Program-made: the position numbers and the translations under genes
In this document: positions 8,021 to 16,634 of the stretch, piece by piece
Numbering within the stretch: position 1 is the stretch's first letter
Layout of the letters: the number at the start of each line of letters is the position of its first letter
Assembly: GCF_004916975.1 (NCBI RefSeq)
Contig: NZ_STGQ01000004.1
Coordinates: 1-64,000 of the forward strand
DNA from: Paenibacillus dokdonensis
GTDB lineage: Bacteria; Bacillota; Bacilli; Paenibacillales; Paenibacillaceae
Reading direction: 5' to 3'
DNA: 64,000 nucleotides
The notes under the pieces: generated by a model
What the model was told of the DNA's origin: nothing
The model's input: the letters and a program-made list of their open reading frames with translations, nothing else
Databases searched by the model: none

Positions 8021-9460
8021 TTACTGAGCGAGCACTTCTTCCAGCAAATTGTTAACCATCGCCGGATTGGCTTTGCCTCTACTCTCTTTCATCACTTGGC
8101 CCACCAGGAATCCGATGGCTTTTTGCTTACCTGCTTTGTAATCCTCTACGGATTGCGGATTGGCAGCAACCACCTGTTCAACGATTGCTTTAATCGCACC
8201 CTCATCACTGATTTGAACCAAGCCCTTCTCCTCAACGATTTGCTGTGGAAGCTTGCCGCTTTCGAGCATTTCCTTGAAGACGGTTTTGGCAATTTTCGTG
8301 CTGATTGTTCCCTTTTCAATAAGGCCAATCATCTCACCCAGTCCCTGCCCGGTAAGTTTCACTTCCGAGAGTTCCAGGTTGCTGCTGTTCAGATAGCCGA
8401 GGAGCTCGCCCATCATCCAGTTGGATACGGTTTTAGCGTCCTTCGTATATTTCAGACTGTCCTCGAACAAATCTGCAAGTGGTTTGGAGGAAGTAATAAC
8501 CTCCGCATCATAGCTTGGCAGACCGTATTCAGCGGTGTAGCGCTCTTTGCGGGCATCCGGCAGCTCGGGTATCGTCTCACGGATGCGGTCCTTCCATTCC
8601 TCATCAATGTATACCTTAACCAGATCCGGGTCCGGGAAATAGCGGTAATCATGCGCTTCTTCCTTGCCGCGCATCGAAAGAGTTTTCCCCTGCGATTCAT
8701 CCCAGCGGCGTGTTTCCTGTACGACAACACCACCGTCATCCAGAATTTCAGCCTGCCGGTATTCTTCATACTCAAGGCCCTTCAGCACCCCGCGGAAGGA
8801 GTTCATGTTTTTCAGCTCGGCGCGTGTCCCTAGTTCCTTCTGTTCGTAGGGACGGATACTGATATTCGCATCGCAGCGCATGGAGCCCTCTTCCATTTTC
8901 ACATCCGACACTTCACAGTACTGCATAATGGCGCGAAGCTTCTCCAAGTAAGCACGGGCTTCTTCAGGAGAAGAAATATCAGGCTCCGAGACGATTTCCA
9001 CGAGTGGCGTTCCGACACGGTTAAAGTCCACTAGTGATGCATATCCTCCGTCGACATGCGTCAGCTTGCCCGCATCTTCCTCAAGATGGAGACGGGTAAT
9101 ACCGATCCGTTTGGTTTTACCGTCGATTTCTATGTCGATCCATCCGTTCAGCCCGATAGGCTGATCGAACTGGGAGATTTGATAAGCTTTCGGTGAATCG
9201 GGATAAAAATAGTTTTTGCGGTCAAATTTGCTGACATCTGCAATTTCGCAGTTAATGGCCATCGCTGCCTTGATCGCGTACTCCACGGCCTGTTTGTTCA
9301 GAACCGGCAAAACACCGGGATGCCCCAGGCAAATCGGACAAGTGTGAGTATTGGGCGGAGCGCCGAACTCGGTTGAACAGCCGCAAAAGATTTTGGAATG
9401 GGTGCGCAGTTCAACGTGGACTTCGAGTCCAATCACAGTTTCGTATTTTGATGATGACAT
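8021..9460 (-). CDS. gatB: Aspartyl/glutamyl-tRNA amidotransferase subunit B
   Basis: 479 aa, normal length for GatB. It is the kinase/transamidase subunit of the GatCAB complex, which converts Glu-tRNA(Gln) and Asp-tRNA(Asn) to their amidated forms. The cradle domain has signature segments VIGLEVHVEL, CPICLGHPG, RKNYFYPDSPK, LHLEEDAGK and DFNRVGTPLVEIVSEPD; the helical and YqeY-like tail domain (about 330-479) ends the protein. GGAGGG precedes the ATG. It is the last gene of the gatC-gatA-gatB operon, 30 bases after gatA. Confidence 0.98.
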   Translation of the reverse strand: MSSSKYETVIGLEVHVELRTHSKIFCGCSTEFGAPPNTHTCPICLGHPGVLPVLNKQAVEYAIKAAMAINCEIADVSKFDRKNYFYPDSPKAYQISQFDQPIGLNGWIDIEIDGKTKRIGITRLHLEEDAGKLTHVDGGYASLVDFNRVGTPLVEIVSEPDISSPEEARAYLEKLRAIMQYCEVSDVKMEEGSMRCDANISIRPYEQKELGTRAELKNMNSFRGVLKGLEYEEYRQAEILDDGGVVVQETRRWDESQGKTLSMRGKEEAHDYRYFPDPDLVKVYIDEEWKDRIRETIPELPDARKERYTAEYGLPSYDAEVITSSKPLADLFEDSLKYTKDAKTVSNWMMGELLGYLNSSNLELSEVKLTGQGLGEMIGLIEKGTISTKIAKTVFKEMLESGKLPQQIVEEKGLVQISDEGAIKAIVEQVVAANPQSVEDYKAGKQKAIGFLVGQVMKESRGKANPAMVNNLLEEVLAQ

Positions 9461-9490
9461 GTTTTACGTTCCCTCCTTTTCCAGCCGATT

Positions 9491-10948
9491 CTACAGGTTT
9501 GGCCGCTGTTTATGATATTCGGTGTTTTGTTCGAAGGCCTGAGCCACGCGCAGCACCGTTGCTTCATCAAAGGCTTTGCCGATAATTTGTAATCCGACAG
9601 GAAGGCCTTCCGCAAAACCACAAGGTATGCTGATCGCCGGAACACCCGCAAGGCTTACCGGAATGGTCAAAATATCGTTCAGATACATGGTCAGCGGATC
9701 ATCTACCTGCGCTCCCAGCTTAAATGCTGTTGTTGGCGCCGTTGGTCCGACGATCACATCATATTTTTCAAACACCTGATCGAAATCACGCTTGATCAGG
9801 GTGCGTGCCTTCTGAGCTTTCAGATAAAAAGCGTCATAATAGCCGGAGCTTAGAGCATAAGTGCCAAGCATAATCCGGCGTTTTACTTCAGGACCAAAAC
9901 CTTGGCTGCGGGATTCGAGATACAGATCCAGCAGGTTTCCGGACTGTCCTGCACGTACGCCATAACGCACTCCGTCAAAACGTGCGAGGTTTGAGGATGC
10001 CTCGGAAGATGCCAGCAGATAGTAAGCGGCCACCGCATATTCCGTATTGGGTAGTGATACCTCTTCGATCACAGCACCCATGCCTTCCAGCACTTTCAGG
10101 GCTGCTTGTACATTCTCTTTGACAGCCGCATCGACGCCTTCTCCCATATATTCCTTAGGAACCGCAACACGCAGTCCTTTCACATCTCCGTTCAGTGCGC
10201 TCAGATAATCCGGCACTTCCACGTTGGCAGAGGTTGAGTCCATATGATCATAACCGGCAATCGCCTGCAGAACATAGGCAGCATCCTCTACATTTTTCGT
10301 AACCGGACCGATTTGATCCAGCGAAGAAGCAAATGCAACCAGACCGAAACGGGAAACTAGACCGTAGGTTGGTTTCAAGCCTACAACACCGCAGTAAGAG
10401 GCTGGCTGGCGGATGGAACCGCCGGTATCCGAACCAAGGGCAAAATAGGCCTCGCCTGCAGCTACCGAAGCCGCAGAACCGCCGCTGGAGCCGCCGGGTA
10501 CACGTTCGAGATCCCATGGATTATGCACGGGATGGAAGCTTGAATTCTCGTTGGAACCACCCATTGCAAATTCGTCCATGTTCAGTTTTCCGATGGTTAC
10601 TGCATCCGCATCACGGAGCTTGTGCACAACGGTAGCATCATAAACCGGGTTGAAATTGGAGAGGAATTGACTGGCACAGGTTGTGCGGATCCCCTCCGTC
10701 ACGATGTTGTCCTTGATTGCGGCGGGAAGGCCGAATAACAATCCGCGCTGCTCACCAGCTGACAACTTGTCATCCAGGCGGCGTGCAGCACTTTTCGCAC
10801 CCTCTTCATTCAGAGTCAGATAAGCTCCGACGCGGGCATCGCGCTCGGAAATAACACGAAATGTGTCTTCAACAAGCTCCAGTACGGATAGCTCCTTATC
10901 ATGGAGCTTGCTATGTATCTCTTTCAGGTTTTGATTTAACAGGCTCAA
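9491..10948 (-). CDS. gatA: Aspartyl/glutamyl-tRNA amidotransferase subunit A
   Basis: 485-aa amidase-signature enzyme that releases ammonia from glutamine for GatB. The catalytic Ser-cisSer-Lys triad is visible: K79 (AAIKDN), S154 (PGGSSGGS) and S178 (DTGGSIR), at the same positions as in S. aureus GatA. Translation probably starts at a TTG preceded by GGAGGAG. It is 31 bases downstream of gatC and 30 bases upstream of gatB in one operon. Confidence 0.98.
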   Translation of the reverse strand: MSLLNQNLKEIHSKLHDKELSVLELVEDTFRVISERDARVGAYLTLNEEGAKSAARRLDDKLSAGEQRGLLFGLPAAIKDNIVTEGIRTTCASQFLSNFNPVYDATVVHKLRDADAVTIGKLNMDEFAMGGSNENSSFHPVHNPWDLERVPGGSSGGSAASVAAGEAYFALGSDTGGSIRQPASYCGVVGLKPTYGLVSRFGLVAFASSLDQIGPVTKNVEDAAYVLQAIAGYDHMDSTSANVEVPDYLSALNGDVKGLRVAVPKEYMGEGVDAAVKENVQAALKVLEGMGAVIEEVSLPNTEYAVAAYYLLASSEASSNLARFDGVRYGVRAGQSGNLLDLYLESRSQGFGPEVKRRIMLGTYALSSGYYDAFYLKAQKARTLIKRDFDQVFEKYDVIVGPTAPTTAFKLGAQVDDPLTMYLNDILTIPVSLAGVPAISIPCGFAEGLPVGLQIIGKAFDEATVLRVAQAFEQNTEYHKQRPNL

Positions 10949-10979
10949 TTGCCGCTCCTCCTTTCATCTCAAAAACATT

Positions 10980-11267
10980 CTATTCAAGTACAGCCGGAAC
11001 TTTAAATTGTCCGTCTTCTTCTTCCGGTGCGTTCGCCATAACCTTCTCGATCGGCAAACTTTCACGCTCCACGTCCTCACGCATCACATTGCTGACTGGG
11101 AGTACATGGGTTGTCGGTTCGATACCATCCGTATCAAGTTCATTCAATTTTTCGGCATATTGTAAAATAGCTTTCAGCTGCTCGGTAAACATCTGTTCTT
11201 CATCCGAACTCAAATTAAGCCGGGCAAGCTTGGCCACATGCTGAACGTCTTTATTGGTGATGCTCAT
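10980..11267 (-). CDS. gatC: Aspartyl/glutamyl-tRNA amidotransferase subunit C
   Basis: 95-aa helical belt subunit that wraps around GatA and GatB and stabilises the complex. Family landmarks are VQHVAKLARLNLS near the N-terminus and the TTHVLPVSNVMRED segment in the middle. AAGGAGG precedes the ATG. It is the first gene of the gatCAB operon and follows a clear SigA promoter. Confidence 0.97.
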   Translation of the reverse strand: MSITNKDVQHVAKLARLNLSSDEEQMFTEQLKAILQYAEKLNELDTDGIEPTTHVLPVSNVMREDVERESLPIEKVMANAPEEEDGQFKVPAVLE

Positions 11268-11331
11268 AATTCTAATTCCTCCTTATTCCTTCTTATGTTT
11301 AAAGGATTAAAGCCTCAGGATAACGTTTCTA

Positions 11332-11360
11332 ATTATATTGTAGAACCTGTGACAATTCAA
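11332..11360 (-). promoter_or_regulatory. gatCAB promoter (SigA)
   Basis: Minus-strand -35 TTGAAT (11355-11360) and -10 TATAAT (11332-11337) with a 17-base spacer, 65 bases upstream of the gatC ATG. Confidence 0.75.
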
Positions 11361-11387
11361 TCCATGGCTGCAAGCTTACAAATAACA

Positions 11388-11415
11388 AAAAAGAGCCGGC
11401 GCTAGGCCGACTCTT
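11388..11415 (-). terminator. Terminator after the 125-aa gene
   Basis: Minus strand AGAGTCGGC / GCCGGCTCT stem followed by six T, directly abutting the stop codon at 11416. Confidence 0.85.
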
Positions 11416-11793
11416 CTAAATCCAGGCTCGCAAATTAACTTGCTTGATAAATTCCGCCTGTGAAAGCACCTCAGGTGCAATCTCTTCTTCTTCCTGCTCG
11501 AGTTCACCGTTCATAACTTGATGAAACAGCTTCTCGTTATATGTCGCAAGGGCGTAATCGATCAGCGCTTCCCGCGTGGTCATCTCCACTTCATGTTGAA
11601 TGAGCAGCTCTTCCGGCTGTACATCATCCGCTGGCACGAAAAAGTTCCGGTTAATCTTAGGTATCCGGATCACATAATCAAACGCATTATCCGGATTCCG
11701 GTCATAGGCAATCAGATAACCGTATTCCCCTATAGGAAGGTTCTGCTCAAAGGCGTCCGAGACGATTACAATCTTTTCCCCTAGTTGCAGCAT
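11416..11793 (-). CDS. Conserved hypothetical protein, 125 aa
   Basis: Cytoplasmic, acidic protein of unknown function with no membrane segment or signal peptide. The first half (about 5-60) looks like a small beta-rich domain (LGEKIVIVSDAF, GEYGYLIAYDR, IPKINRNFFVPADD); the second half is helical with an EQEEEEI stretch. I do not recognise a family with confidence. The ATG at 11793 has AGGAGG 6 bases upstream, better than the TTG at 11799. It is a single-gene unit ending in a terminator fused to its stop. Confidence 0.75.
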   Translation of the reverse strand: MLQLGEKIVIVSDAFEQNLPIGEYGYLIAYDRNPDNAFDYVIRIPKINRNFFVPADDVQPEELLIQHEVEMTTREALIDYALATYNEKLFHQVMNGELEQEEEEIAPEVLSQAEFIKQVNLRAWI

Positions 11794-12134
11794 CGTCAAC
11801 CTCCTAGATGTCTGTCATTGTCTGTATAGTCTACTAAAAAAAAATAGGCCTGTCTACGGAAACACATAGAAAACTAAGCAAAAAGACACAAATCCATGAT
11901 CCCGGTACCTAGAATTTGATAGATCCGGAAAAATCAGAATATGTCGCAAATAAAAAAAACGCCACAGTGGAGCAATAGAATAAAAAGAACGCAAACCGGG
12001 ATTCATCCACAGCTTGCGTGCTTCGCGAAAGTAAATGTAGCATTAAATTAGCATTATTGTATCAAGGCTGTTACCGCTTGTCCATCCTTTTTTCCCGATT
12101 TCTGTCGAGAAAACAAATCATTACGGGGATTCAC
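11794..12134. other. Intergenic region, no gene seen
   Basis: About 340 bases between two minus-strand genes. It is A-rich with several poly-A tracts. A short GC repeat near 11961-11975 (CCACAGTGG) followed on the minus strand by eight T could act as a weak terminator for the metallo-hydrolase, but its paired stem is only 3-4 bp. I see no supported coding sequence, promoter or RNA gene. Confidence 0.5.
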
Positions 12135-12761
12135 TCAGGAAATATAAGGATTATGGACACGTTCATATCCGATTGTGGTCTTTGGACCATGCCCTGGGTA
12201 CACCTTAACCTCATCCTTAAAAGTAAAGAGCTTGTTCTGAATAGAATCAAGCAGATCACGCTCTCTTCCTCCGTAGAGATCTGTTCTGCCGACGCCTAGT
12301 TTAAACAAGACATCGCCCGAGAAAAGATCATCCCCACAAAGGAAGCTGACACTACCCGGCGAATGGCCAGGGGTGTGATATACCGTAAAGGTATGGCCGA
12401 TAAGCTCCAGCTTCTGCCCTTCATCGAGACTGTACTCGGCAGGAGCTGTCATGAGCGGAGGAGAAGCCTGCGGCCAATTCTGCGATCCGTTCAGCTTCGG
12501 GTTTTCAAGCCAATCCGCTTCAAGATCATGCAGATAGACCGGACAGTTCTTCAGCTTCCGAATTTCATCCACGCCCCCCATATGGTCGAAATGGGCATGG
12601 GTCAGCAGGATGGCTTCAATCTCAAGCGGCTGTATTTTTTTGATCAGGGAACCGGGATTCATCCCCGGATCAATAATCACCGCACGGCCGGGGTCCGCTC
12701 CTGTAAGCAGGTAAGCATTCGTCTGGAGTGGGCCAAGACAGAAGGTTTGTATATTCAGCAT
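12135..12761 (-). CDS. MBL-fold metallo-hydrolase (glyoxalase II-like)
   Basis: 208-aa metallo-beta-lactamase fold enzyme. Metal-binding motifs are visible: THAHFDHMGG (HxHxDH) near residue 54, YHTPGHSPGSV (third His), and FSGDVLFKLGVGR (bridging Asp). Length and motif order match the YqgX-type glyoxalase II-like hydrolases, thought to act on thioesters; the true substrate is unknown. It lies 6 bases downstream of the thioredoxin-like gene in a dedA-thioredoxin-MBL operon. Confidence 0.88.
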   Translation of the reverse strand: MLNIQTFCLGPLQTNAYLLTGADPGRAVIIDPGMNPGSLIKKIQPLEIEAILLTHAHFDHMGGVDEIRKLKNCPVYLHDLEADWLENPKLNGSQNWPQASPPLMTAPAEYSLDEGQKLELIGHTFTVYHTPGHSPGSVSFLCGDDLFSGDVLFKLGVGRTDLYGGRERDLLDSIQNKLFTFKDEVKVYPGHGPKTTIGYERVHNPYIS

Positions 12762-12767
12762 AAACGA

Positions 12768-13334
12768 TCAAAATCCCGAAATCAGTTCACGCAGTTCCTT
12801 GATGATAACGGCATGATGATCGGTTCCTTCCCCATAAGCTGCAATCAGTTCCTTCCGGCATACGGCCATCTTCTCCTGGTAATCTGAAGCCTCACGGTCG
12901 GGATTCTCCTGCTTGAACCGGACCATAATCTGCTGGACATGGTCTGGACGCGGTCCCCACTTGCCAAGCACATAGCCGCCTGTGTCCGTAAAAATCACCA
13001 CAGGCACGCTGCGGCCGCCCATGGTCAGGAACTGGTCCATCACATCGAAGTTTTCTTCAAGGATCAATACCTCGGTTGGAATTTCAGCGGTCTCCAGCGC
13101 GTGGAATACAACCGGCACATTACGGACCACATCGCCGCACCAGTCAGCGGCCAGTAGCAGCACGCGCAAATCGTCTCTGAACTTTAAGCTTTCAAAAAAC
13201 TCGCGGTCGCTTTCATTTTCCCATGTAAACTGTTCATACCCGGACTTGAACTCATCCTGGTTCTTCTGCATTCCGTCCATAAACTGCTGCGGGGAAATCC
13301 CCGTATCCAGCTTGTCTGCCAAATTTACTGCCAT
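12768..13334 (-). CDS. Thioredoxin family protein with single-cysteine active site
   Basis: 188 aa. A thioredoxin-like domain covers about residues 50-150: LLLAADWCGDVVRN aligns with the WCGPC region, with only the first cysteine kept, and GGRSVPVVIF supplies the cis-Pro loop. Relatives of this WCGD type are common in Bacillota and of unknown role; a classical dithiol mechanism is unlikely. The start codon immediately follows the dedA stop (13335), indicating translational coupling. Confidence 0.83.
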   Translation of the reverse strand: MAVNLADKLDTGISPQQFMDGMQKNQDEFKSGYEQFTWENESDREFFESLKFRDDLRVLLLAADWCGDVVRNVPVVFHALETAEIPTEVLILEENFDVMDQFLTMGGRSVPVVIFTDTGGYVLGKWGPRPDHVQQIMVRFKQENPDREASDYQEKMAVCRKELIAAYGEGTDHHAVIIKELRELISGF

Positions 13335-13949
13335 TTATTTCGTCCCCTTTCTGGATCTTGCTTTCACCATTTTGATTACAAAATAAATAATTAAAAGCGC
13401 AAGCGCAATGAGTAATATCGGAGTGATATAGGGTCCTGCCTTTTCATCCACATGCTCCCACTGATCACCCAGAATATAGCCAAGATATACAAACAATACG
13501 GACCAAGGAATAATTGCGAGTGTCGTAAGCGTAATAAACCGCCATACGTTCATCTTGGATATTCCAGCCGGGATCGAAATGGCATGACGGACTACCGGAA
13601 TAAACCGCGCAGTGAAAATCACGCCCGTACCGTATTTGTTAAACCACTCTTCCGCATAATCGATATGCTTCTTATGAATAAAAATGTATTTTCCGTACTT
13701 CTCAAGCACAGGTCTGCCGCCATAGCGACCAATCCAATAGACGAACAGCTGCGCAATTACGCCGCCTACGATTCCGAACAACACGGCGCCCAAAAAGTTG
13801 ATATGCCCGGAGGATACCAAGAAACCCCCATAAGCCAGTACAATTTCGCTGGGAATAACTTCAATCATCAAGCCCAGCATGATTCCGAAATAACCCAGAC
13901 TTTGAATCCAATGAAACAATTGACTGATGATATCCGATATAAAATGCAC
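13335..13949 (-). CDS. DedA family membrane protein
   Basis: 204-aa integral membrane protein of the DedA/SNARE-associated family (phospholipid scramblase/undecaprenyl-phosphate flippase group). Hallmarks are EVIPSEIVLAYGGFLVSSG near the N-terminus and FTARFIPVVRHAISIPAG with the conserved F/Y-x-R-x-x-P-x-x-R motif, then GDQW near the C-terminus. I place the start at the GTG at 13949, with AGAGGGG 5-6 bases upstream; an upstream TTG would add 14 residues ahead of that site. It is the first gene of a three-gene operon. Some DedA proteins (UptA) recycle the wall lipid carrier; the substrate here is unknown. Confidence 0.9.
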   Translation of the reverse strand: MHFISDIISQLFHWIQSLGYFGIMLGLMIEVIPSEIVLAYGGFLVSSGHINFLGAVLFGIVGGVIAQLFVYWIGRYGGRPVLEKYGKYIFIHKKHIDYAEEWFNKYGTGVIFTARFIPVVRHAISIPAGISKMNVWRFITLTTLAIIPWSVLFVYLGYILGDQWEHVDEKAGPYITPILLIALALLIIYFVIKMVKARSRKGTK

Positions 13950-14103
13950 CCTGGCCCCTCTTTCTGTATGTACTTTTTCGTTCCTATCCAAAATCTATTC
14001 TAGCACAGGAGCGGACATGACTTCTACTTGCGCCCAATTGCTCAGGGCGGGTGTCCTCATCAGAGCCTCAAGCATATGGTGTGGAATAAAGGAGGTCGTT
14101 CAA

Positions 14104-14415
14104 ATGCCGCCGATTTCACAGAAAAAACAAGCCCCGCTGCCCTCGGCCCGCGGCATACGCAGAGCCTGCAATAAAGAACTCTACCGTACGGTCAAACGGC
14201 TAAAGGTCTATATCCCAGACGAGTCTGTCCGTGAAGGAGAATCGCTCTACTACCGGAAAGTCATTGAAAATCTGATCTGGATCCATGAAAACCGCAGCAA
14301 CCGAAAACTGCTTTGCGATTGGTGGGTTAAAGCCGTTCTCGCCGAGCTAGCCGAGCTTTGGAAGGTAGAGGAAGCTCATTTGGGAAAGGCTTTTCGAGAA
14401 GCCTTTGGCGGGTGA
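14104..14415 (+). CDS. Conserved small protein, 103 aa
   Basis: A basic, helix-rich cytoplasmic protein of unknown function (segments PSARGIRRACNKELYRTVKR and LYYRKVIENLIWIHENRSNR). It has no membrane segment and no motif I can assign; similar short proteins are, to my recollection, widespread in Paenibacillus. The ATG at 14104 follows AAAGGAGG by 8 bases, which rules out the longer in-frame extension to 13927 that would overlap the dedA start. It is divergent from dedA and convergent with the large O-antigen-ligase-like gene. Confidence 0.75.
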   Translation: MPPISQKKQAPLPSARGIRRACNKELYRTVKRLKVYIPDESVREGESLYYRKVIENLIWIHENRSNRKLLCDWWVKAVLAELAELWKVEEAHLGKAFREAFGG

Positions 14416-14486
14416 GTATGATTCGGGCAGCACAGAATGAAAATATTATCCGGGGAGCAGCCGAAAGCCCCATATTACAGAAGCCT

Positions 14487-16610
14487 CTATGGGATTGGAT
14501 CAGGGATCGATTGTTCAAGGCGTGCCAGCTGGCTGCCCCACTCTTTCGCCTCGCGGGTCAAGCGGAAATCGCGGTCATTGCGTAAGAGCGCCCCGCGATG
14601 ATCTGAGGCCCTGTGGGCATATTCGTTATAGAGCGCAAGCCCGGCCTGCACGATCCTGCGTGCTTCCTTCACGTTGCCGGCCGAAAGCTTGCTCTTGGCG
14701 AGCCTCAGCAGCCGCTCCAGGCTTTTCGTCTGCTCGCCCGCGTTGTACTTGTCCCGGCTGAAGCCCGCCTCGGTCCAGTACGCCGCGGCGCGGGCATCCC
14801 CCCGTTTGACTGCATTGTCCGCGAGCGCAAAGATCAAAGCGGGATGCCCCGGCGTGTAGGACAGGCTGCGCTGCAGGATCATCTCAGCAGCCGTTGGAGA
14901 CAACCTCCGGGCCAAATCAAGCGCAGTACCGGCATCCGCCGGATTCCATCGGAGTGAGGATTGTAGAAGTATTACAGCTTCTGCCCTCGATGGCTCATAG
15001 AGCGCCTCCTGATACAGCCGATATCCTACTTCTCCCCGCAGGGCAAGGAACACACCTCCTCCGCTTATACCGAGCCAAAACAAAATCAGCAATCTACGCG
15101 AAACTGGACCCATTCTGAACGCGAAGCCGAAATGGTGTTTTACAGCTGACACTTCCCTGCCCGTTTGTACTTGTAAAGCCTGATCAGGCTCCACTGCGCT
15201 AAATGATTGTCCCCATGCCACAAGCAGAAACATCAAAAGCCATACAAGGCCGAAGCTCCAATCAATATCCGCAGCACTGTGCATGACAAATACAGCAAAT
15301 ACCGGCAGAAGCTCGCGCCGGCTGCGGTACAGAAGCCACCCTGCCGCGCCAAGCAGCATAAACAGAAATGCCGTTCCGATGATACCTGTATTCAGCAGCA
15401 TGTCGAGATAGCCACTGTGCACCTGGCTGCCTACATAGGGATTCGACTGCACGGCGCGATAGGAAAGCCGCCATGTCTCTCCGCCATGTCCAAACCAGGG
15501 CGAGTGCCAGAACAGCCGCCAAGCGTCGCGGTATATGGCGCCCCGCGCGGAGACCGTGCTGAAGTTTCTGACGATGCGCTCCTGCGCCGCCAGAAACACC
15601 GCGGCCGCACCTACGGCCGCAAGGATGCCGCCTGCCGCCCAAGCCAGGCGGCGAAGCCCCGCCGCCACGCTGCTTTGCGCGAGGCGGTAAAGCACCAGGC
15701 CGGCCAGCATGCTGCCGGCCCACACCACGGCCAGCGTGAGCAGGCCAGGCCAAGGCTGCGGTGCCAGCATGGCGGATGCCAGCTGGCGGTACAGCAGCGC
15801 CGCGCCGGCTAGGGGCGCGGCCGCAAGGAGCAGCGGCGCCAGGCTGCGCCGCCGCTCCAGGACCAGGCCGGCGGCCATGGCTAAGCCGGCCGCGAGCCAA
15901 GCGCCGCGCGACTCGCTGAGGAGGAGCGCGGCGGCATAGGGGAGCAGCGGGAGTGCGCCCCGCAGCAAACGGTTCATTCCGGCTGGTTCCTTAAGCCGGA
16001 ATGAACCGGGCATCGCAAATAGCCGCTCCAGCAGGAAAGCGGCCATCAGCATGCCAAACGTGTTTGGATATTCGAGAAGACCGGCGAGCCTTGCCCCCGT
16101 GGCACTAATCCCCGGGTTTGCCGTATACGCAATGGCGTACGGCAGATGAAGAATGCCATAGACAGACAGCAGCGCCGAGACACACAGCAGTCCTCCTGCT
16201 GTATGCCAAGCCGCTGCCAAAACAGCTCTACCTCCTTGCCGCCGCGCAATGACAAATGCAGATACAGCAAAAAGACCGTAGAGCCCCCATCTCAGCAGCT
16301 GGTTTACACTCCCCTGAACGGATAGTGATCCCAGCAACCAGTGTACGGCATAGACGGTCATCAGCAAAAAAGGACTAACCAGCAGCATGAACTCGGGTAA
16401 AGAGAATGTGGCTTCCGGAAAAACCCTTTTCTCTGAACGTATAATAACACGCAGCATCAGAGCAAAGGTACCCATAAGGAAGCAAAGCAGACCGAATCCG
16501 ATCCAAACCGGATACATATCCACCGTAAAATAAAAGCCGGATTTCAGACAAGAAACCAGTAGCGCAGCAATGAGTGCGGCCTCTCCCATTCTCTGAACCC
16601 AACGTTTCAC
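14487..16610 (-). CDS. O-antigen ligase-like (Wzy/WaaL-type) membrane protein with TPR tail
   Basis: 707 aa. About twelve membrane helices occupy residues 1-510, with a large extracytoplasmic loop near residues 345-395 holding RGAIYRDAWRLFWHSPWFGHG, as expected for the Wzy_C/O-antigen ligase family (glycan polymerase or ligase). Residues about 545-690 form soluble TPR-like helical repeats (LLQSSLRWNPADAGTALDLARRL and following units). It probably acts in surface polysaccharide or teichoic-acid-like polymer assembly (inference; no glycan cluster nearby). It starts at a GTG with AGGAGG 7 bases upstream. Its middle (about 15540-15960) is markedly GC-rich compared with neighbours. Confidence 0.82.
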   Translation of the reverse strand: MKRWVQRMGEAALIAALLVSCLKSGFYFTVDMYPVWIGFGLLCFLMGTFALMLRVIIRSEKRVFPEATFSLPEFMLLVSPFLLMTVYAVHWLLGSLSVQGSVNQLLRWGLYGLFAVSAFVIARRQGGRAVLAAAWHTAGGLLCVSALLSVYGILHLPYAIAYTANPGISATGARLAGLLEYPNTFGMLMAAFLLERLFAMPGSFRLKEPAGMNRLLRGALPLLPYAAALLLSESRGAWLAAGLAMAAGLVLERRRSLAPLLLAAAPLAGAALLYRQLASAMLAPQPWPGLLTLAVVWAGSMLAGLVLYRLAQSSVAAGLRRLAWAAGGILAAVGAAAVFLAAQERIVRNFSTVSARGAIYRDAWRLFWHSPWFGHGGETWRLSYRAVQSNPYVGSQVHSGYLDMLLNTGIIGTAFLFMLLGAAGWLLYRSRRELLPVFAVFVMHSAADIDWSFGLVWLLMFLLVAWGQSFSAVEPDQALQVQTGREVSAVKHHFGFAFRMGPVSRRLLILFWLGISGGGVFLALRGEVGYRLYQEALYEPSRAEAVILLQSSLRWNPADAGTALDLARRLSPTAAEMILQRSLSYTPGHPALIFALADNAVKRGDARAAAYWTEAGFSRDKYNAGEQTKSLERLLRLAKSKLSAGNVKEARRIVQAGLALYNEYAHRASDHRGALLRNDRDFRLTREAKEWGSQLARLEQSIPDPIP

Positions 16611-16634
16611 GCTCTGCCTCCTATCATCTTAAAA

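Noticed and set aside
13927..14103. N-terminal extension of the small plus-strand protein at 14104
   Set aside because: It overlaps the dedA start; the AAAGGAGG site points to ATG 14104.
15262..15900. 212-aa minus-strand frame and 201-aa plus-strand frame (15207-15812) in the GC-rich patch
   Set aside because: Arg/Pro/Gly-rich products typical of shadow frames in GC-rich DNA; the reading frame of the membrane protein runs through with clear helices and domain motifs.
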